Assembly: GCA_038396585.1 (NCBI GenBank)
Contig: CP121691.1
Coordinates: 1,612,001 to 1,676,000, forward strand
Source: Vallitaleaceae bacterium 9-2
GTDB taxonomy: Bacteria > Bacillota > Clostridia > Lachnospirales > Vallitaleaceae
DNA length: 64,000 nt
Direction: 5' to 3'
Made by a program: the position numbers and the translations under genes. This document shows positions 26,489 through 34,981 of the stretch, piece after piece. How positions within the stretch are numbered: position 1 is the first letter of the stretch; each line of letters opens with the position of its first letter. Below the pieces are notes generated by a model, which had not been told where the DNA came from, searched no databases, and was given only the letters and a program-made list of their open reading frames with translations.

Positions 26489-27688
26489 ATGATTATAACA
26501 CCAAAAGTAAGAGGTTTTGTTTGTACAACGGCACATCCAATTGGATGTAAAAAAAATGTTGAAGAGCAAGTCAATTATGTTCAGACAAATAAAAAAATAG
26601 ATGGACCTAAAAATGTATTGATTATCGGCGCATCAACAGGCTATGGACTGGCATCACGAATTGTATCAGCATATGGATGCGGTGCAAGTACCCTTGGTGT
26701 GTTTTATGAAAAAGAAGCAAAAGGAAAACGTACAGCGTCTCCAGGCTGGTATAATTCTGCGTATTTTGAAGAACAAGCGTTAAATGAAGGCCTTTATGCA
26801 AAGAGCATTAATGGAGATGCTTTTTCCAAAGAAATAAAAGATGAAGTACTGGAGACGATTCAAAAAGATCTTGGAAAAATTGATTTGGTAATATATTCTT
26901 TAGCAGCACCGCGACGTATTGATCCAGTTACAGGGGACAAATATATGTCTGTTTTAAAGCCAATTCACGAACCATATACAAACAAATCGATTGACATACA
27001 CAATAAGACAATTAGTATGGCAACAATTGAACCAGCCAATGAACAAGAGATTGAGCAAACCACTAAAGTTATGGGTGGAGAAGATTGGCAGCTATGGATA
27101 GAAGCCTTACTTGAGCATGATCTTTTAGCAAAAGGAGCAAAAACAATATCATATTCATATATTGGACCGGAAGTTACGCGTCCGATTTATCGTGAAGGAA
27201 CGATTGGGCGTGCAAAAAAGCATCTTGAAAATACGGCTGCAGCCCTTAATGATTTATTACAATCGGTGGATGGACAGGCGAGTGTGGTGATTGCAAAAGC
27301 TTTAGTGACCCAAGCCAGTGCGGCAATTCCAATTGTACCTTTATACATGGCGGCATTGTATAAGACGATGAAGAAAAAAGGAACACATGAAGGGTGTATT
27401 GAACAGATTTATCGCCTTTTTTCGACAAAATTGTATGATGAAAATGTAACGGATATCTATGATGAAAAAGGACGAATTCGCATTGATGATTACGAAATGG
27501 ATCCAGAGATTCAGAGAGAGACGTTTGAATATTTTGAACAGGTAGACTCAGAAAACATGCAGGAAATGATAGATATCGAAGCATATCAAAAAGAATTTTA
27601 CAAGCTGTTTGGGTTCTCACGTGAGGATGTTGACTATGATCAAGATATTGATACGGATGTTTGTATCCCAAGTATAGACAATATATAA
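26489..27688 (+). CDS. fabV: FabV-type trans-2-enoyl-CoA/ACP reductase
   Basis: A 399-residue NADH-dependent enoyl reductase. Recognisable features are the N-terminal RGFVCTTAHPIGC, the nucleotide-binding GASTGYGLASRI, the SLAAPRR segment, and the FabV catalytic Tyr-X8-Lys in YREGTIGRAKKH preceded by SYSYIGPEVT. It reduces the double bond in the last step of the fatty acid elongation cycle or of crotonyl-CoA-type fermentation. No other fab genes are nearby, so the metabolic role is open. RBS AGAGGAGA lies 10 bases before the ATG. Confidence 0.93.
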   Translation: MIITPKVRGFVCTTAHPIGCKKNVEEQVNYVQTNKKIDGPKNVLIIGASTGYGLASRIVSAYGCGASTLGVFYEKEAKGKRTASPGWYNSAYFEEQALNEGLYAKSINGDAFSKEIKDEVLETIQKDLGKIDLVIYSLAAPRRIDPVTGDKYMSVLKPIHEPYTNKSIDIHNKTISMATIEPANEQEIEQTTKVMGGEDWQLWIEALLEHDLLAKGAKTISYSYIGPEVTRPIYREGTIGRAKKHLENTAAALNDLLQSVDGQASVVIAKALVTQASAAIPIVPLYMAALYKTMKKKGTHEGCIEQIYRLFSTKLYDENVTDIYDEKGRIRIDDYEMDPEIQRETFEYFEQVDSENMQEMIDIEAYQKEFYKLFGFSREDVDYDQDIDTDVCIPSIDNI

Positions 27689-27715
27689 AGGCTACTAAAT
27701 TTTGTGTCGTTTATA

Positions 27716-27770
27716 TTGAATTAAATGGAAAGATGTGCTATCATAAATGATAATTATTATCATTTATGAT
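27716..27770 (+). promoter_or_regulatory. Promoter with consensus Fur box in a 31-bp perfect palindrome
   Basis: TTGAAT at 27716-27721, 17-nt spacer, TATCAT at 27739-27744. A perfect 15-1-15 palindrome occupies 27740-27770; its core TGATAATTATTATCA (27748-27762) is the classic 7-1-7 Fur motif. It covers the -10 and the start site, predicting iron-dependent repression of the flavin reductase gene. Confidence 0.9.
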
Positions 27771-27784
27771 TAAGGAGTGATCTG

Positions 27785-28528
27785 ATGCTTAAAACATCTA
27801 AAAATTATACAGTTTATGAGATTTTTTTATTAGACATTATAAAAGAAGCAAAAAACACTTATACATATATTTTTACCAAACCCAAAGACTTATCTTGGGA
27901 AGAAGGAGCGCATACACATCTGGCGCTAAACCATTTTAATGAAGAAATGGGATGGTGGGAAAAGAAAAATGTACGCCATTTTTCAATTTGTTCACTGATG
28001 GATGAAGATACGCTTAGAATGACAACGCGTTTGCCGGAACCATGTACAGATTTTAAACGCGAGTTAAGAACAGCACGAAAAGGCGATGTGTTCTACTTGT
28101 TTAAAGTTGGAAGTCGCTTGGTGCTTCGACGTCAAGACCGCCCACTCATTTTTTTGTCAGCAGGAGTAGGTCTTGCAACCATGCGTCCACTCATCAAAAA
28201 ATTTATACAAAACACACAGGGTATTTCTAGTGTAACGAGTTTAAATGTAGACTCGAGCACAGAATATTTGTTTTATGATGAGATGCAAGGATACATGAAG
28301 CAAGAACGAAAATTCAAGCAATATTATGTAGATTCACGACAGGGATTTTATACAACATTACAAGAATTATTTGTAGATCGCCCAACAATGAAGGAAGGTA
28401 TATTTTATATTGTAGGTGGCGATGAGTTTTTGGTTCAAGTCCATCAGGAACTAAAGAAAATAGGCGTTAGCCCAGAAGATATGGTGTTTGACAAGAAAGA
28501 AGCATTTATTCTAGAAAATTTGTATTAA
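27785..28528 (+). CDS. FAD/NAD(P)-binding ferredoxin-reductase-like oxidoreductase
   Basis: A 247-residue protein of the FNR fold. The flavin motif RHFSICS, the glycine-rich SAGVGLATMRPLIKKF for NAD(P)H and the C-terminal YIVGGDEFLVQVHQELKKIGV are as expected for flavin reductases of this type. No Fe-S ligand cysteines are evident. The upstream Fur box suggests the enzyme works in iron acquisition, for example reducing ferric siderophore or heme, or in a low-iron flavodoxin system. RBS AAGGAG lies 9 bases before ATG 27785. It is a single-gene unit; exact electron partners are not shown. Confidence 0.82.
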   Translation: MLKTSKNYTVYEIFLLDIIKEAKNTYTYIFTKPKDLSWEEGAHTHLALNHFNEEMGWWEKKNVRHFSICSLMDEDTLRMTTRLPEPCTDFKRELRTARKGDVFYLFKVGSRLVLRRQDRPLIFLSAGVGLATMRPLIKKFIQNTQGISSVTSLNVDSSTEYLFYDEMQGYMKQERKFKQYYVDSRQGFYTTLQELFVDRPTMKEGIFYIVGGDEFLVQVHQELKKIGVSPEDMVFDKKEAFILENLY

Positions 28529-28532
28529 CCTA

Positions 28533-28581
28533 TTGACAATACCCCGAATGGGGTATATGATAGAGTTAGTTGTCTGACAAC
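28533..28581 (+). promoter_or_regulatory. eda-kdgK promoter with two palindromic operators
   Basis: TTGACA at 28533-28538, 17-nt spacer, TATGAT at 28556-28561. The spacer is almost entirely the 18-bp palindrome ATACCCCGAATGGGGTAT (28539-28556), resembling CsoR/CstR/RcnR-type sites. At 28569-28581 lies the perfect palindrome GTTGTCTGACAAC, the form bound by FadR-subfamily GntR repressors such as the one encoded at 30587. Confidence 0.82.
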
Positions 28582-28701
28582 AGACTGCAGATAACAAAAA
28601 GAAGTTTTATTCCCCTAAAAAATTTCAGGGGTTCGTGATTTGTACTAGCTCAACAATAAACGGCCCTTGAAGCTCTCTAAAAACAAATCGGAGGTATTAT
28701 A
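28582..28701 (+). other. 5' leader of eda
   Basis: About 120 nt of untranslated leader. It includes a CCCCT/AGGGG hairpin at 28612-28631 with no T run after it, so it is not a terminator. AGAGG-type RBS (GGAGG) precedes the eda ATG. Confidence 0.4.
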
Positions 28702-29349
28702 ATGAAAAAATATGATACATTGAATGCAATCATCGATAGCGGTGTAGTTGCAGTTGTACGTGCAGAATCAAAAGAACAAGGATTAAATATTATTGAAGCT
28801 GTAAAAAAAGGTGGAATTAAAGCCTTAGAAATTACTTTAACGGTTCCAGGAGCTGTTGACATTATTAAAGATTTGGTTGAAGAATATAAAGATGAAGATG
28901 TTATTATTGGCGCAGGAACGGTTTTAGATCCTGAGTCAGCACGTGCTTGTATTTTAGCAGGTGCAAAATATATTGTAAGTCCATATTTTGATTTAGAGAC
29001 AGTCAAGATGTGTAATAGATATGCAATCCCTGTTATGCCAGGCGTGATGACACCAAAAGAAGTTGTGGCTGCGCTTGAAGCAGGTGTAGATATTTGTAAA
29101 GTATTCCCAGGCAATGCATTTGGACCTTCAATTATTGGAGCGTTTAAAGGACCTATGCCTCAAGGAAACTATATGCCAACAGGTGGCGTTGATCTTGGAA
29201 ATGCAAAAGAATGGATTCAAAAAGGTGCAGTGGCTATTGGTGTAGGTAGTGTTTTAACCAAAGGTGCAAAAACAGGCGACTATGAATCTGTTACAGAAAC
29301 AGCAAAGAAATTTGTTCAAGCAGTTAAGGAAGCAAGAGCAGAATTATAA
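28702..29349 (+). CDS. eda: KDPG/KHG aldolase
   Basis: A 215-residue class I aldolase with the expected residues: Glu in LEITLTVPG, the GAGTVLDP segment, and the Schiff-base lysine in DICKVFPGNAFGP. The phosphate-binding MPTGGV and AIGVGSVL segments follow. It splits 2-keto-3-deoxy-6-phosphogluconate into pyruvate and glyceraldehyde-3-phosphate, ending uronate catabolism. The KDG kinase gene follows after 18 bases. The promoter carries a GntR-type operator, in line with the regulator encoded at 30587. Confidence 0.93.
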   Translation: MKKYDTLNAIIDSGVVAVVRAESKEQGLNIIEAVKKGGIKALEITLTVPGAVDIIKDLVEEYKDEDVIIGAGTVLDPESARACILAGAKYIVSPYFDLETVKMCNRYAIPVMPGVMTPKEVVAALEAGVDICKVFPGNAFGPSIIGAFKGPMPQGNYMPTGGVDLGNAKEWIQKGAVAIGVGSVLTKGAKTGDYESVTETAKKFVQAVKEARAEL

Positions 29350-29367
29350 TATTGGAGGACTTTTAAT

Positions 29368-30390
29368 ATGAAAAAAATTGTTACTTTAGGCGAAATAATG
29401 TTAAGATTATCTCCCCCAGATAAACAACGTTTTGTACAAGCACAAAGCTTTGATGTTGTGTATGGTGGTGGAGAGGCCAATGTAGCTGTATCTCTAGCAA
29501 ACTATGGAATGGATGCAAGTTTTGTATCAAAATTGCCAGATAATCCAATTGGACAAAGTGCAATTAATCACCTTCGCAATTATGGCGTTAACACAGAACA
29601 CGTTGTTCGTGGCGGTGACCGTGTAGGTATATACTACCTTGAGCATGGTGCATCAATGCGTGCGTCACAAGTTGTTTATGACCGTGCAAACTCTTCAATT
29701 GCAGAAGCAACAGCAGCTGATTTTGATTTTGATGCAATTTTTGAAGGGGTAGACTGGTTCCATTTTTCAGGAATTACACCTGCGCTTAGTAAAGAAGCGG
29801 CGATACTAACTGAAGAAGCATTAAAAGCAGCAAAACGTCATAACGTTATGGTTTCTGTTGACTTGAATTACCGTAAAAAGCTTTGGACTCCAGAGGAAGC
29901 AAAAGCTTGCATGACAAACTTAATGCAATATGTGGATGTTTGTATTGGTAATGAAGAAGATGCTGAAAAAGTATTAGGATTTAAACCTGGAACAACAGAC
30001 GTTACTTCAGGTGAATTGGAATTAGATGGATATAAGAGTATTTTTAAACAAATGAAAGAACAGTTTGGATTCAAATACGTTGTCACAACACTTCGAGAAA
30101 GCCACTCAGCATCAGATAATGGCTGGTCGGCACTGATCTATGATGGAAATGAATTCTATCAATCAAAACACTACGATATTCGTATTGTTGACCGTGTGGG
30201 TGGTGGAGACTCATTTGCAGGTGGATTGATTTATGGATTGTTATCAAGTGATGACTTCAAGTACGCATTAGAATTTGCTGTTGGTGCATCCGCATTAAAA
30301 CAAACGATTTTTGGTGATGCAAACCTTGCAACAGTAAGTGAAGTTAAAACACTTATTGAAGGCGATGCATCTGGACGCGTTCAAAGATAA
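29368..30390 (+). CDS. kdgK: 2-keto-3-deoxygluconate kinase (PfkB family)
   Basis: A 340-residue ribokinase-family sugar kinase. It has the N-terminal GEIMLRLSP and GGGEANVAVSLANYG, sugar-contact SVDLNYRKKLW typical of KDG kinases, and the catalytic DRVGGGDSFAGGLIYG with the base aspartate. It phosphorylates KDG to KDPG, the substrate of the aldolase encoded just upstream. Together with the partial uxaE at the window start this outlines galacturonate degradation. RBS GGAGG lies 9 bases before the ATG; terminator follows at 30445. Confidence 0.9.
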   Translation: MKKIVTLGEIMLRLSPPDKQRFVQAQSFDVVYGGGEANVAVSLANYGMDASFVSKLPDNPIGQSAINHLRNYGVNTEHVVRGGDRVGIYYLEHGASMRASQVVYDRANSSIAEATAADFDFDAIFEGVDWFHFSGITPALSKEAAILTEEALKAAKRHNVMVSVDLNYRKKLWTPEEAKACMTNLMQYVDVCIGNEEDAEKVLGFKPGTTDVTSGELELDGYKSIFKQMKEQFGFKYVVTTLRESHSASDNGWSALIYDGNEFYQSKHYDIRIVDRVGGGDSFAGGLIYGLLSSDDFKYALEFAVGASALKQTIFGDANLATVSEVKTLIEGDASGRVQR

Positions 30391-30398
30391 GCTAGTAT

Positions 30399-30428
30399 TT
30401 GACACGAACAGAAAATACATAGTATAAT
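30399..30428 (+). promoter_or_regulatory. Promoter upstream of gntR
   Basis: TTGACA at 30399-30404, 18-nt spacer, TATAAT at 30423-30428. It lies just before the terminator at 30445, so transcripts starting here would meet that terminator after a few bases. Confidence 0.75.
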
Positions 30429-30444
30429 ATCAGGCAGGCTTAAT

Positions 30445-30482
30445 AACTGATATTGGGTCATGGTGCTCAATATCAGTTTTTT
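30445..30482 (+). terminator. Terminator between kdgK and gntR
   Basis: Perfect 11-bp stem AACTGATATTG with CAATATCAGTT, 12-nt loop and T run. It ends the eda-kdgK transcript and may attenuate transcription from the promoter 17 bases upstream. Confidence 0.9.
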
Positions 30483-30586
30483 AATGCAAAAAGTATATAG
30501 AGAAAACTTTTTAAATATGAAGGCTATCTCTTTGAAATAACGCGATATAGTCGCTTTGTTCTAGCGATATATAAAGGGAGGAAAAG

Positions 30587-31276
30587 ATGGGAATATATGA
30601 TAAAGGTATTCTATCTGAAAAAGTTGCTGATGATATTCGACAAATGATTATGGAGAAAAATCTTGAACCCGGAGATAAATTGCCCAACGAGATTGAGCTA
30701 TCAGAGGTCATTAATGTCAGTAGGTCAACCGTTCGTGAAGCAATTAAGATTCTTGTTTCAACGAATGTTTTAGAAGTTAAACGAGGGAGAGGAACATTTG
30801 TTACAGATAATCCGGGGGTATCGAATGATCCGTTGGGGCTATATTTTATGGAAGAAGATAACTTATTGCTCCATTTTTTTGAGATGCGCTTAATTTTAGA
30901 ACCACAGATGATTCGACTTGCAGCAATACGAGGAACAGATGAAGAAATTATCCATATACAAAAGGCTTATGAACAAGTATGCGAAAAAATAAAAGCTGGA
31001 AAAAACCATACCGGTGCAGATATTCGCTTTCATAATTCTATTGCCCAAGCAACACATAACCCTATCATGAATCGTATCATTCCAATTATTAATAATGGAA
31101 TCAAAGGTGGGTATGCCAAGACAAAGGATAATCCTGAAATGAGTGAAGTCGTTTTAGCGGATCATAAAAAAATTATGGATGCCTTGCTTGAACGTGACCC
31201 CGAAAAAGCATATCAAGCTATGGAACAGCATATTAAATATGGTATGGAACGGTGTAAGGTGCATTATTCATTGTAA
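30587..31276 (+). CDS. GntR family (FadR subfamily) transcriptional regulator
   Basis: A 229-residue repressor: winged helix (residues 6-72) with ADDIRQMIMEKNLEPGDKLPNEIELSE and SRSTVREAIKILVS, then an all-helical FCD effector domain with metal-site histidines (RFHNSIAQATHNP, ADHKKIMDALLERDP, EQHIKYG). FadR-subfamily members bind uronate derivatives such as KDG or fructuronate. A matching palindrome lies in the eda promoter. Transcription may start at 30399 and cross the terminator. Direct repeats GCGATATA at 30542 and 30564 lie in its leader and could take part in control. Confidence 0.88.
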   Translation: MGIYDKGILSEKVADDIRQMIMEKNLEPGDKLPNEIELSEVINVSRSTVREAIKILVSTNVLEVKRGRGTFVTDNPGVSNDPLGLYFMEEDNLLLHFFEMRLILEPQMIRLAAIRGTDEEIIHIQKAYEQVCEKIKAGKNHTGADIRFHNSIAQATHNPIMNRIIPIINNGIKGGYAKTKDNPEMSEVVLADHKKIMDALLERDPEKAYQAMEQHIKYGMERCKVHYSL

Positions 31277-31307
31277 CGATGACAAGTAATATAAAAATGA
31301 AAATAGA

Positions 31308-31338
31308 AACCATCTGTTGACAAATAGGTGGTTTTTTT
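31308..31338 (+). terminator. Terminator after gntR, overlapping the clpB promoter
   Basis: 8-bp stem AACCATCT with AGGTGGTT (one G-T pair) and seven T residues. The -35 box of clpB (TTGACA at 31317-31322) lies in the loop. Confidence 0.85.
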
Positions 31339-31379
31339 GTATTATTATTTTATCAGCACTCTAACGAAGAGAGTGCTAA
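31317..31379 (+). promoter_or_regulatory. clpB promoter with CIRCE element
   Basis: TTGACA at 31317-31322, 17-nt spacer, TATTAT at 31340-31345. The inverted repeat TCAGCACTC (31353-31361), 9-nt gap, GAGTGCTAA (31371-31379) is the CIRCE operator with one deviation from consensus. HrcA repression and heat induction of clpB are predicted. Confidence 0.92.
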
Positions 31380-31395
31380 AGAAAGGAGTGGTGTT

Positions 31396-33999
31396 ATGAA
31401 TACTGAAAAAATGACACAGAAATCATTGGAAAGCATCGAAACAGCACAAAAGATGGCTATAAAATTTAATCACTCGCAGATAGATACACTACATTTACAC
31501 TACGGATTACTTGAAGATGTACATGGACTCATCTCCAACGTACTTAGCTCTAAAAATATATTTGTCGATAAATATAGAGAACATTTATTAGACGCGCTGG
31601 AAAAAGAACCTCAAGTGCAAACTAACCAAAGTGAACTTTATGGGTCAAGAGATCTAAACAAAACCTTAATCGAAGCAGAAGAGATTGCTAAAAAAATGCA
31701 AGATCAATACATTAGTGTTGAGCATATATATTTAGCAATTATTGATCATTCGCGGGGCGTTAATCGTAAGATAATCACTGACATGGGAATTACAAAAGAT
31801 ATATTTTTAGAAGGTCTAAAGGCAGTACGAGAAAACAAACGCGTTACATCGCAAAATCCTGAAAATGCCTATAATGCCCTTGAAAAGTTTGGACGTAATT
31901 TGGTTGATATGGCCCGTGAAGGAAAACTTGATCCGGTGATTGGAAGAGATGAAGAAATCCGACGTGCGATACGTATTTTATCTCGACGAACAAAAAATAA
32001 TCCCGTATTAATTGGAGAGCCGGGAGTCGGTAAAACGGCTGTGGTTGAAGGCCTTGCACAACGCGTTCTTGCAGGGGATGTTCCCGAAGGACTAAAAGAC
32101 AAAAGTATTTATGCACTTGATATGGGAGCGCTTATCGCAGGGGCAAAATATCGTGGCGAGTTTGAAGAACGCTTAAAAAGTGTGTTATCAGCTATAGAAG
32201 AATCAAATGGGAAGATTATTCTTTTTATTGACGAGTTACATACAATTGTTGGAGCGGGAAAAACAGAAGGGTCGATGGATGCAGGAAATTTGCTTAAGCC
32301 TATGTTGGCTCGTGGAGAGTTGCGATTAATCGGAGCAACAACCCTAGATGAATATCGAAAATATATTGAAAAAGATGCTGCGTTAGAACGCCGTTTTCAA
32401 CCCATTATTGTCAATGAACCTTCTGTTGAAGCAACGATAGCCATCCTTCGTGGATTAAAGGAACGCTTTGAAATCCACCATGGTGTACGCATAACAGATG
32501 GTGCGATTATTGCATGTGCAAAACTATCGCATCGCTATATTCCTGATCGATTTTTGCCGGATAAAGCAATTGATTTGATGGATGAAGCTTTAGCAATGCT
32601 ACGTACAGATATTGATTCAATGCCACAAGAAGTCGATGCGTTATCAAGAATGATTATGCAAAAAGAAATTGAAAAAGAAGCAATGGTAAAAGAGACGGAC
32701 CAAGATTCGGCTCTTCGACGCGAGGAATTGGAACGTGAAATCTCAGCGCTAAAAGAGGAGTTTCATATACTAAAATCAAAGTGGGAAGTTGAAAAAGCCG
32801 CAATAACTAAGGAAAAAGAAATTAAGAAGCAGATTGAAGAAGTTAAGCACCAGATTGAACAAGCAGAGCGAAACTATGATTTGGAGAAATTAGCACAGCT
32901 TCGTTATGGTACTTTAGCTGAGCTAAATAAACAACTCGAAGATATTCAAATGGCTCATAAGCAACCCCAAAAAGATGCTCTGCTTAAAGAAGAAGTGACA
33001 GAATTTGAGATTTCCCAGATTATATCAAAATGGACAGGGATACCTATAACCAAATTAGCAGAAACAGAAAAAACCAAATTGCTTAATTTAGAAGATATTT
33101 TGCATGAGCGCGTCATTGGTCAAGACGAGGCTGTTACAGCAGTCAGTAATGCGGTCATACGTGCTAGGGCTGGTCTTAAGGATCCTTCCAAACCTATTGG
33201 ATCATTTATTTTTTTAGGACCGACAGGTGTTGGGAAAACGGAGCTTGCAAAAACATTGGCAGAAGCGATGTTTGATGATGAAAACAACATGGTGCGTATT
33301 GATATGAGTGAATACATGGAACGTCATGCCGTATCTAGATTGATTGGAGCGCCACCGGGATATGTGGGCTATGAGCAAGGAGGACAACTCACAGAAGCCG
33401 TGCGACGTAAACCATATAGTGTCATTTTATTTGACGAGATTGAAAAAGCGCATCCAGAAGTGTTTAATGTATTACTTCAATTACTTGATGATGGACGATT
33501 AACAGATAATCAAGGGCATGTTGTTGATTTTAAGAATACAGTGGTTATTATGACATCGAATATTGGAAGCAACGTATTACTGGATTATATGGCTCAGGCA
33601 ACAGCTGACCAAGACATACCTATAGAAATTAAAGAACAAATTATGAACCTTATGCATCAAACGTTTAAGCCGGAATTGTTAAATAGAATTGATGAAATTG
33701 TTCTCTTTACACCATTGACAATCGAGGCAATTAAAGGTATTGTTGATTTGGTGCTTGATCAATTAAGACATCGCTTAGCTGAACGACATATGACACTTGA
33801 AGTGCGCCCGGTAGCATTAGAAAAAATGGCACAAGACAGCTACAATCCTGTCTTTGGCGCAAGACCTGTTAAGCGGTTTGTTCAGTCAGTTATTGAGACA
33901 CAGCTAGGTAAAGCGTTGATTGCTGACCGATTCAAAGAAGGCGATGACATAATTATTGATTACCGTGATGGAGACTATCAATTTACAATAAAGGAGTAA
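31396..33999 (+). CDS. clpB: ClpB disaggregase
   Basis: An 867-residue Hsp100 ATPase. Order: N domain (about 1-150), AAA1 with Walker [14 protein letters not shown] and Walker B segment [13 protein letters not shown], coiled-coil middle domain (about 400-530), AAA2 with [12 protein letters not shown] and [14 protein letters not shown], sensor-2 region GARPVKRF. No IGF/L loop for ClpP binding is seen and the middle domain is full length, so it is ClpB rather than ClpC or ClpA. With DnaK it extracts proteins from aggregates. RBS AAAGGAG precedes the ATG; the CIRCE site places it under HrcA. Confidence 0.95.
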   Translation: MNTEKMTQKSLESIETAQKMAIKFNHSQIDTLHLHYGLLEDVHGLISNVLSSKNIFVDKYREHLLDALEKEPQVQTNQSELYGSRDLNKTLIEAEEIAKKMQDQYISVEHIYLAIIDHSRGVNRKIITDMGITKDIFLEGLKAVRENKRVTSQNPENAYNALEKFGRNLVDMAREGKLDPVIGRDEEIRRAIRILSRRTKNNPVLIGEPGVGKTAVVEGLAQRVLAGDVPEGLKDKSIYALDMGALIAGAKYRGEFEERLKSVLSAIEESNGKIILFIDELHTIVGAGKTEGSMDAGNLLKPMLARGELRLIGATTLDEYRKYIEKDAALERRFQPIIVNEPSVEATIAILRGLKERFEIHHGVRITDGAIIACAKLSHRYIPDRFLPDKAIDLMDEALAMLRTDIDSMPQEVDALSRMIMQKEIEKEAMVKETDQDSALRREELEREISALKEEFHILKSKWEVEKAAITKEKEIKKQIEEVKHQIEQAERNYDLEKLAQLRYGTLAELNKQLEDIQMAHKQPQKDALLKEEVTEFEISQIISKWTGIPITKLAETEKTKLLNLEDILHERVIGQDEAVTAVSNAVIRARAGLKDPSKPIGSFIFLGPTGVGKTELAKTLAEAMFDDENNMVRIDMSEYMERHAVSRLIGAPPGYVGYEQGGQLTEAVRRKPYSVILFDEIEKAHPEVFNVLLQLLDDGRLTDNQGHVVDFKNTVVIMTSNIGSNVLLDYMAQATADQDIPIEIKEQIMNLMHQTFKPELLNRIDEIVLFTPLTIEAIKGIVDLVLDQLRHRLAERHMTLEVRPVALEKMAQDSYNPVFGARPVKRFVQSVIETQLGKALIADRFKEGDDIIIDYRDGDYQFTIKE

Positions 34000-34002
34000 A
34001 CG

Positions 34003-34350
34003 ATGATTACAATTTATTGCTACCCAAAATGCAGTACGTGCAAAAAAACTTTGAAATGGCTTGATGAACATGCCATAGACTATGATGAAAAAAACATTAC
34101 AACACAAACGCCAGATCAAAGTATGCTTATAGATATAATACAACGCAGTGGTTTGCCTATACGACGATTTTTTAATACTTCTGGTATGATTTATCGTGAA
34201 CGAGGTTTAAAAGACATTGTAGACACGCTCTCTATTGAAGAAGCAGCAGAAATGTTGTCCCAAGAAGGCATGCTTATTAAGCGCCCTCTAATTATCGGTG
34301 AAGACCGTATTATATTAGGATACAAAGAGAAAGAGTTAATAAAATTATAA
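34003..34350 (+). CDS. Spx/ArsC-like thioredoxin-fold protein
   Basis: A 115-residue member of the ArsC/Spx family with the N-terminal redox motif CSTCKK at about residues 10-15 and the LIKRPLIIGEDRIILGYKE segment near the end. The family includes Spx-type transcription partners and YffB-like reductases. The RPI region contact for RNA polymerase cannot be judged by eye. It starts 3 bases after the clpB stop and is probably cotranscribed, which fits a role in thiol stress response. Confidence 0.85.
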   Translation: MITIYCYPKCSTCKKTLKWLDEHAIDYDEKNITTQTPDQSMLIDIIQRSGLPIRRFFNTSGMIYRERGLKDIVDTLSIEEAAEMLSQEGMLIKRPLIIGEDRIILGYKEKELIKL

Positions 34351-34407
34351 TATTCTTTAGAAAAAGATATGTTATAATATAAATAATAAAAGATACGAGG
34401 TGATAAT

Positions 34408-34974
34408 ATGGGACGAAAAAATTTAGGAAAATTAGTTGTGTTAAGTTCAGTCTTAGGTGCAGCTGCTTGGGTATACAAAAAATACGATACGGTACGTACA
34501 ATGTACAATAAAGTATATATGTTTAAAGGAGAACAATTAGTGTATGACCATTTTGATGGTAATGCAATGGCTACAATGTTCTCAGGCGTTGAAATCAATT
34601 TAGCGGATGCCCAATTTGAAGAAGATGAAGTATATTTAGACATCTATGCACTTTGTAGTGGAGTGAAGGTTATCGTGCCACCACATGTGGAAGTTATCTG
34701 TGATGGTCGTATTAAAGCAAGTGGAGTTCAAATTCATCAAGATGAGTTTACCGAAAAAACAGTGCAGTTATATTTGAATTATGATCTTACAGCGTCTGGC
34801 TTAATGGTTACGGATGCATCGTTACCGACAAGTGAAGTGGACATGCAATTAGATGTAGAAGAAGTTGTAGAAGATGCCGTAGAAGATGTTGAAGAAATAA
34901 CAGAAGATATTGAAGAGGCTATAGAAGAAACGGCAGAGGAAATAATGCAACCAGAAAATAAATTAGACAAGTAG
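34408..34974 (+). CDS. Membrane-anchored LiaF-like domain protein with acidic tail
   Basis: A 188-residue protein. One N-terminal hydrophobic segment (about residues 8-22) anchors it. Residues 45-145 form a beta-rich domain resembling the C-terminal part of LiaF/YvqF-type cell-wall stress proteins (TMFSGVEINLADAQF, LDIYALCSGVKVIVPPHV). The last 45 residues are almost all Glu, Asp, Val and Ile in heptad-like spacing (EEVVEDAVEDVEEITED), likely an acidic helix. RBS AGGTGATA lies before ATG 34408; A/T-rich DNA with a TATAAT precedes it. Role in envelope stress is inferred. Confidence 0.7.
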   Translation: MGRKNLGKLVVLSSVLGAAAWVYKKYDTVRTMYNKVYMFKGEQLVYDHFDGNAMATMFSGVEINLADAQFEEDEVYLDIYALCSGVKVIVPPHVEVICDGRIKASGVQIHQDEFTEKTVQLYLNYDLTASGLMVTDASLPTSEVDMQLDVEEVVEDAVEDVEEITEDIEEAIEETAEEIMQPENKLDK

Positions 34975-34981
34975 GTATACT

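Noticed and set aside
28612-28631. CCCCT/AGGGG hairpin in the eda leader as attenuator
   Set aside because: No T run follows and the stem is only five base pairs.
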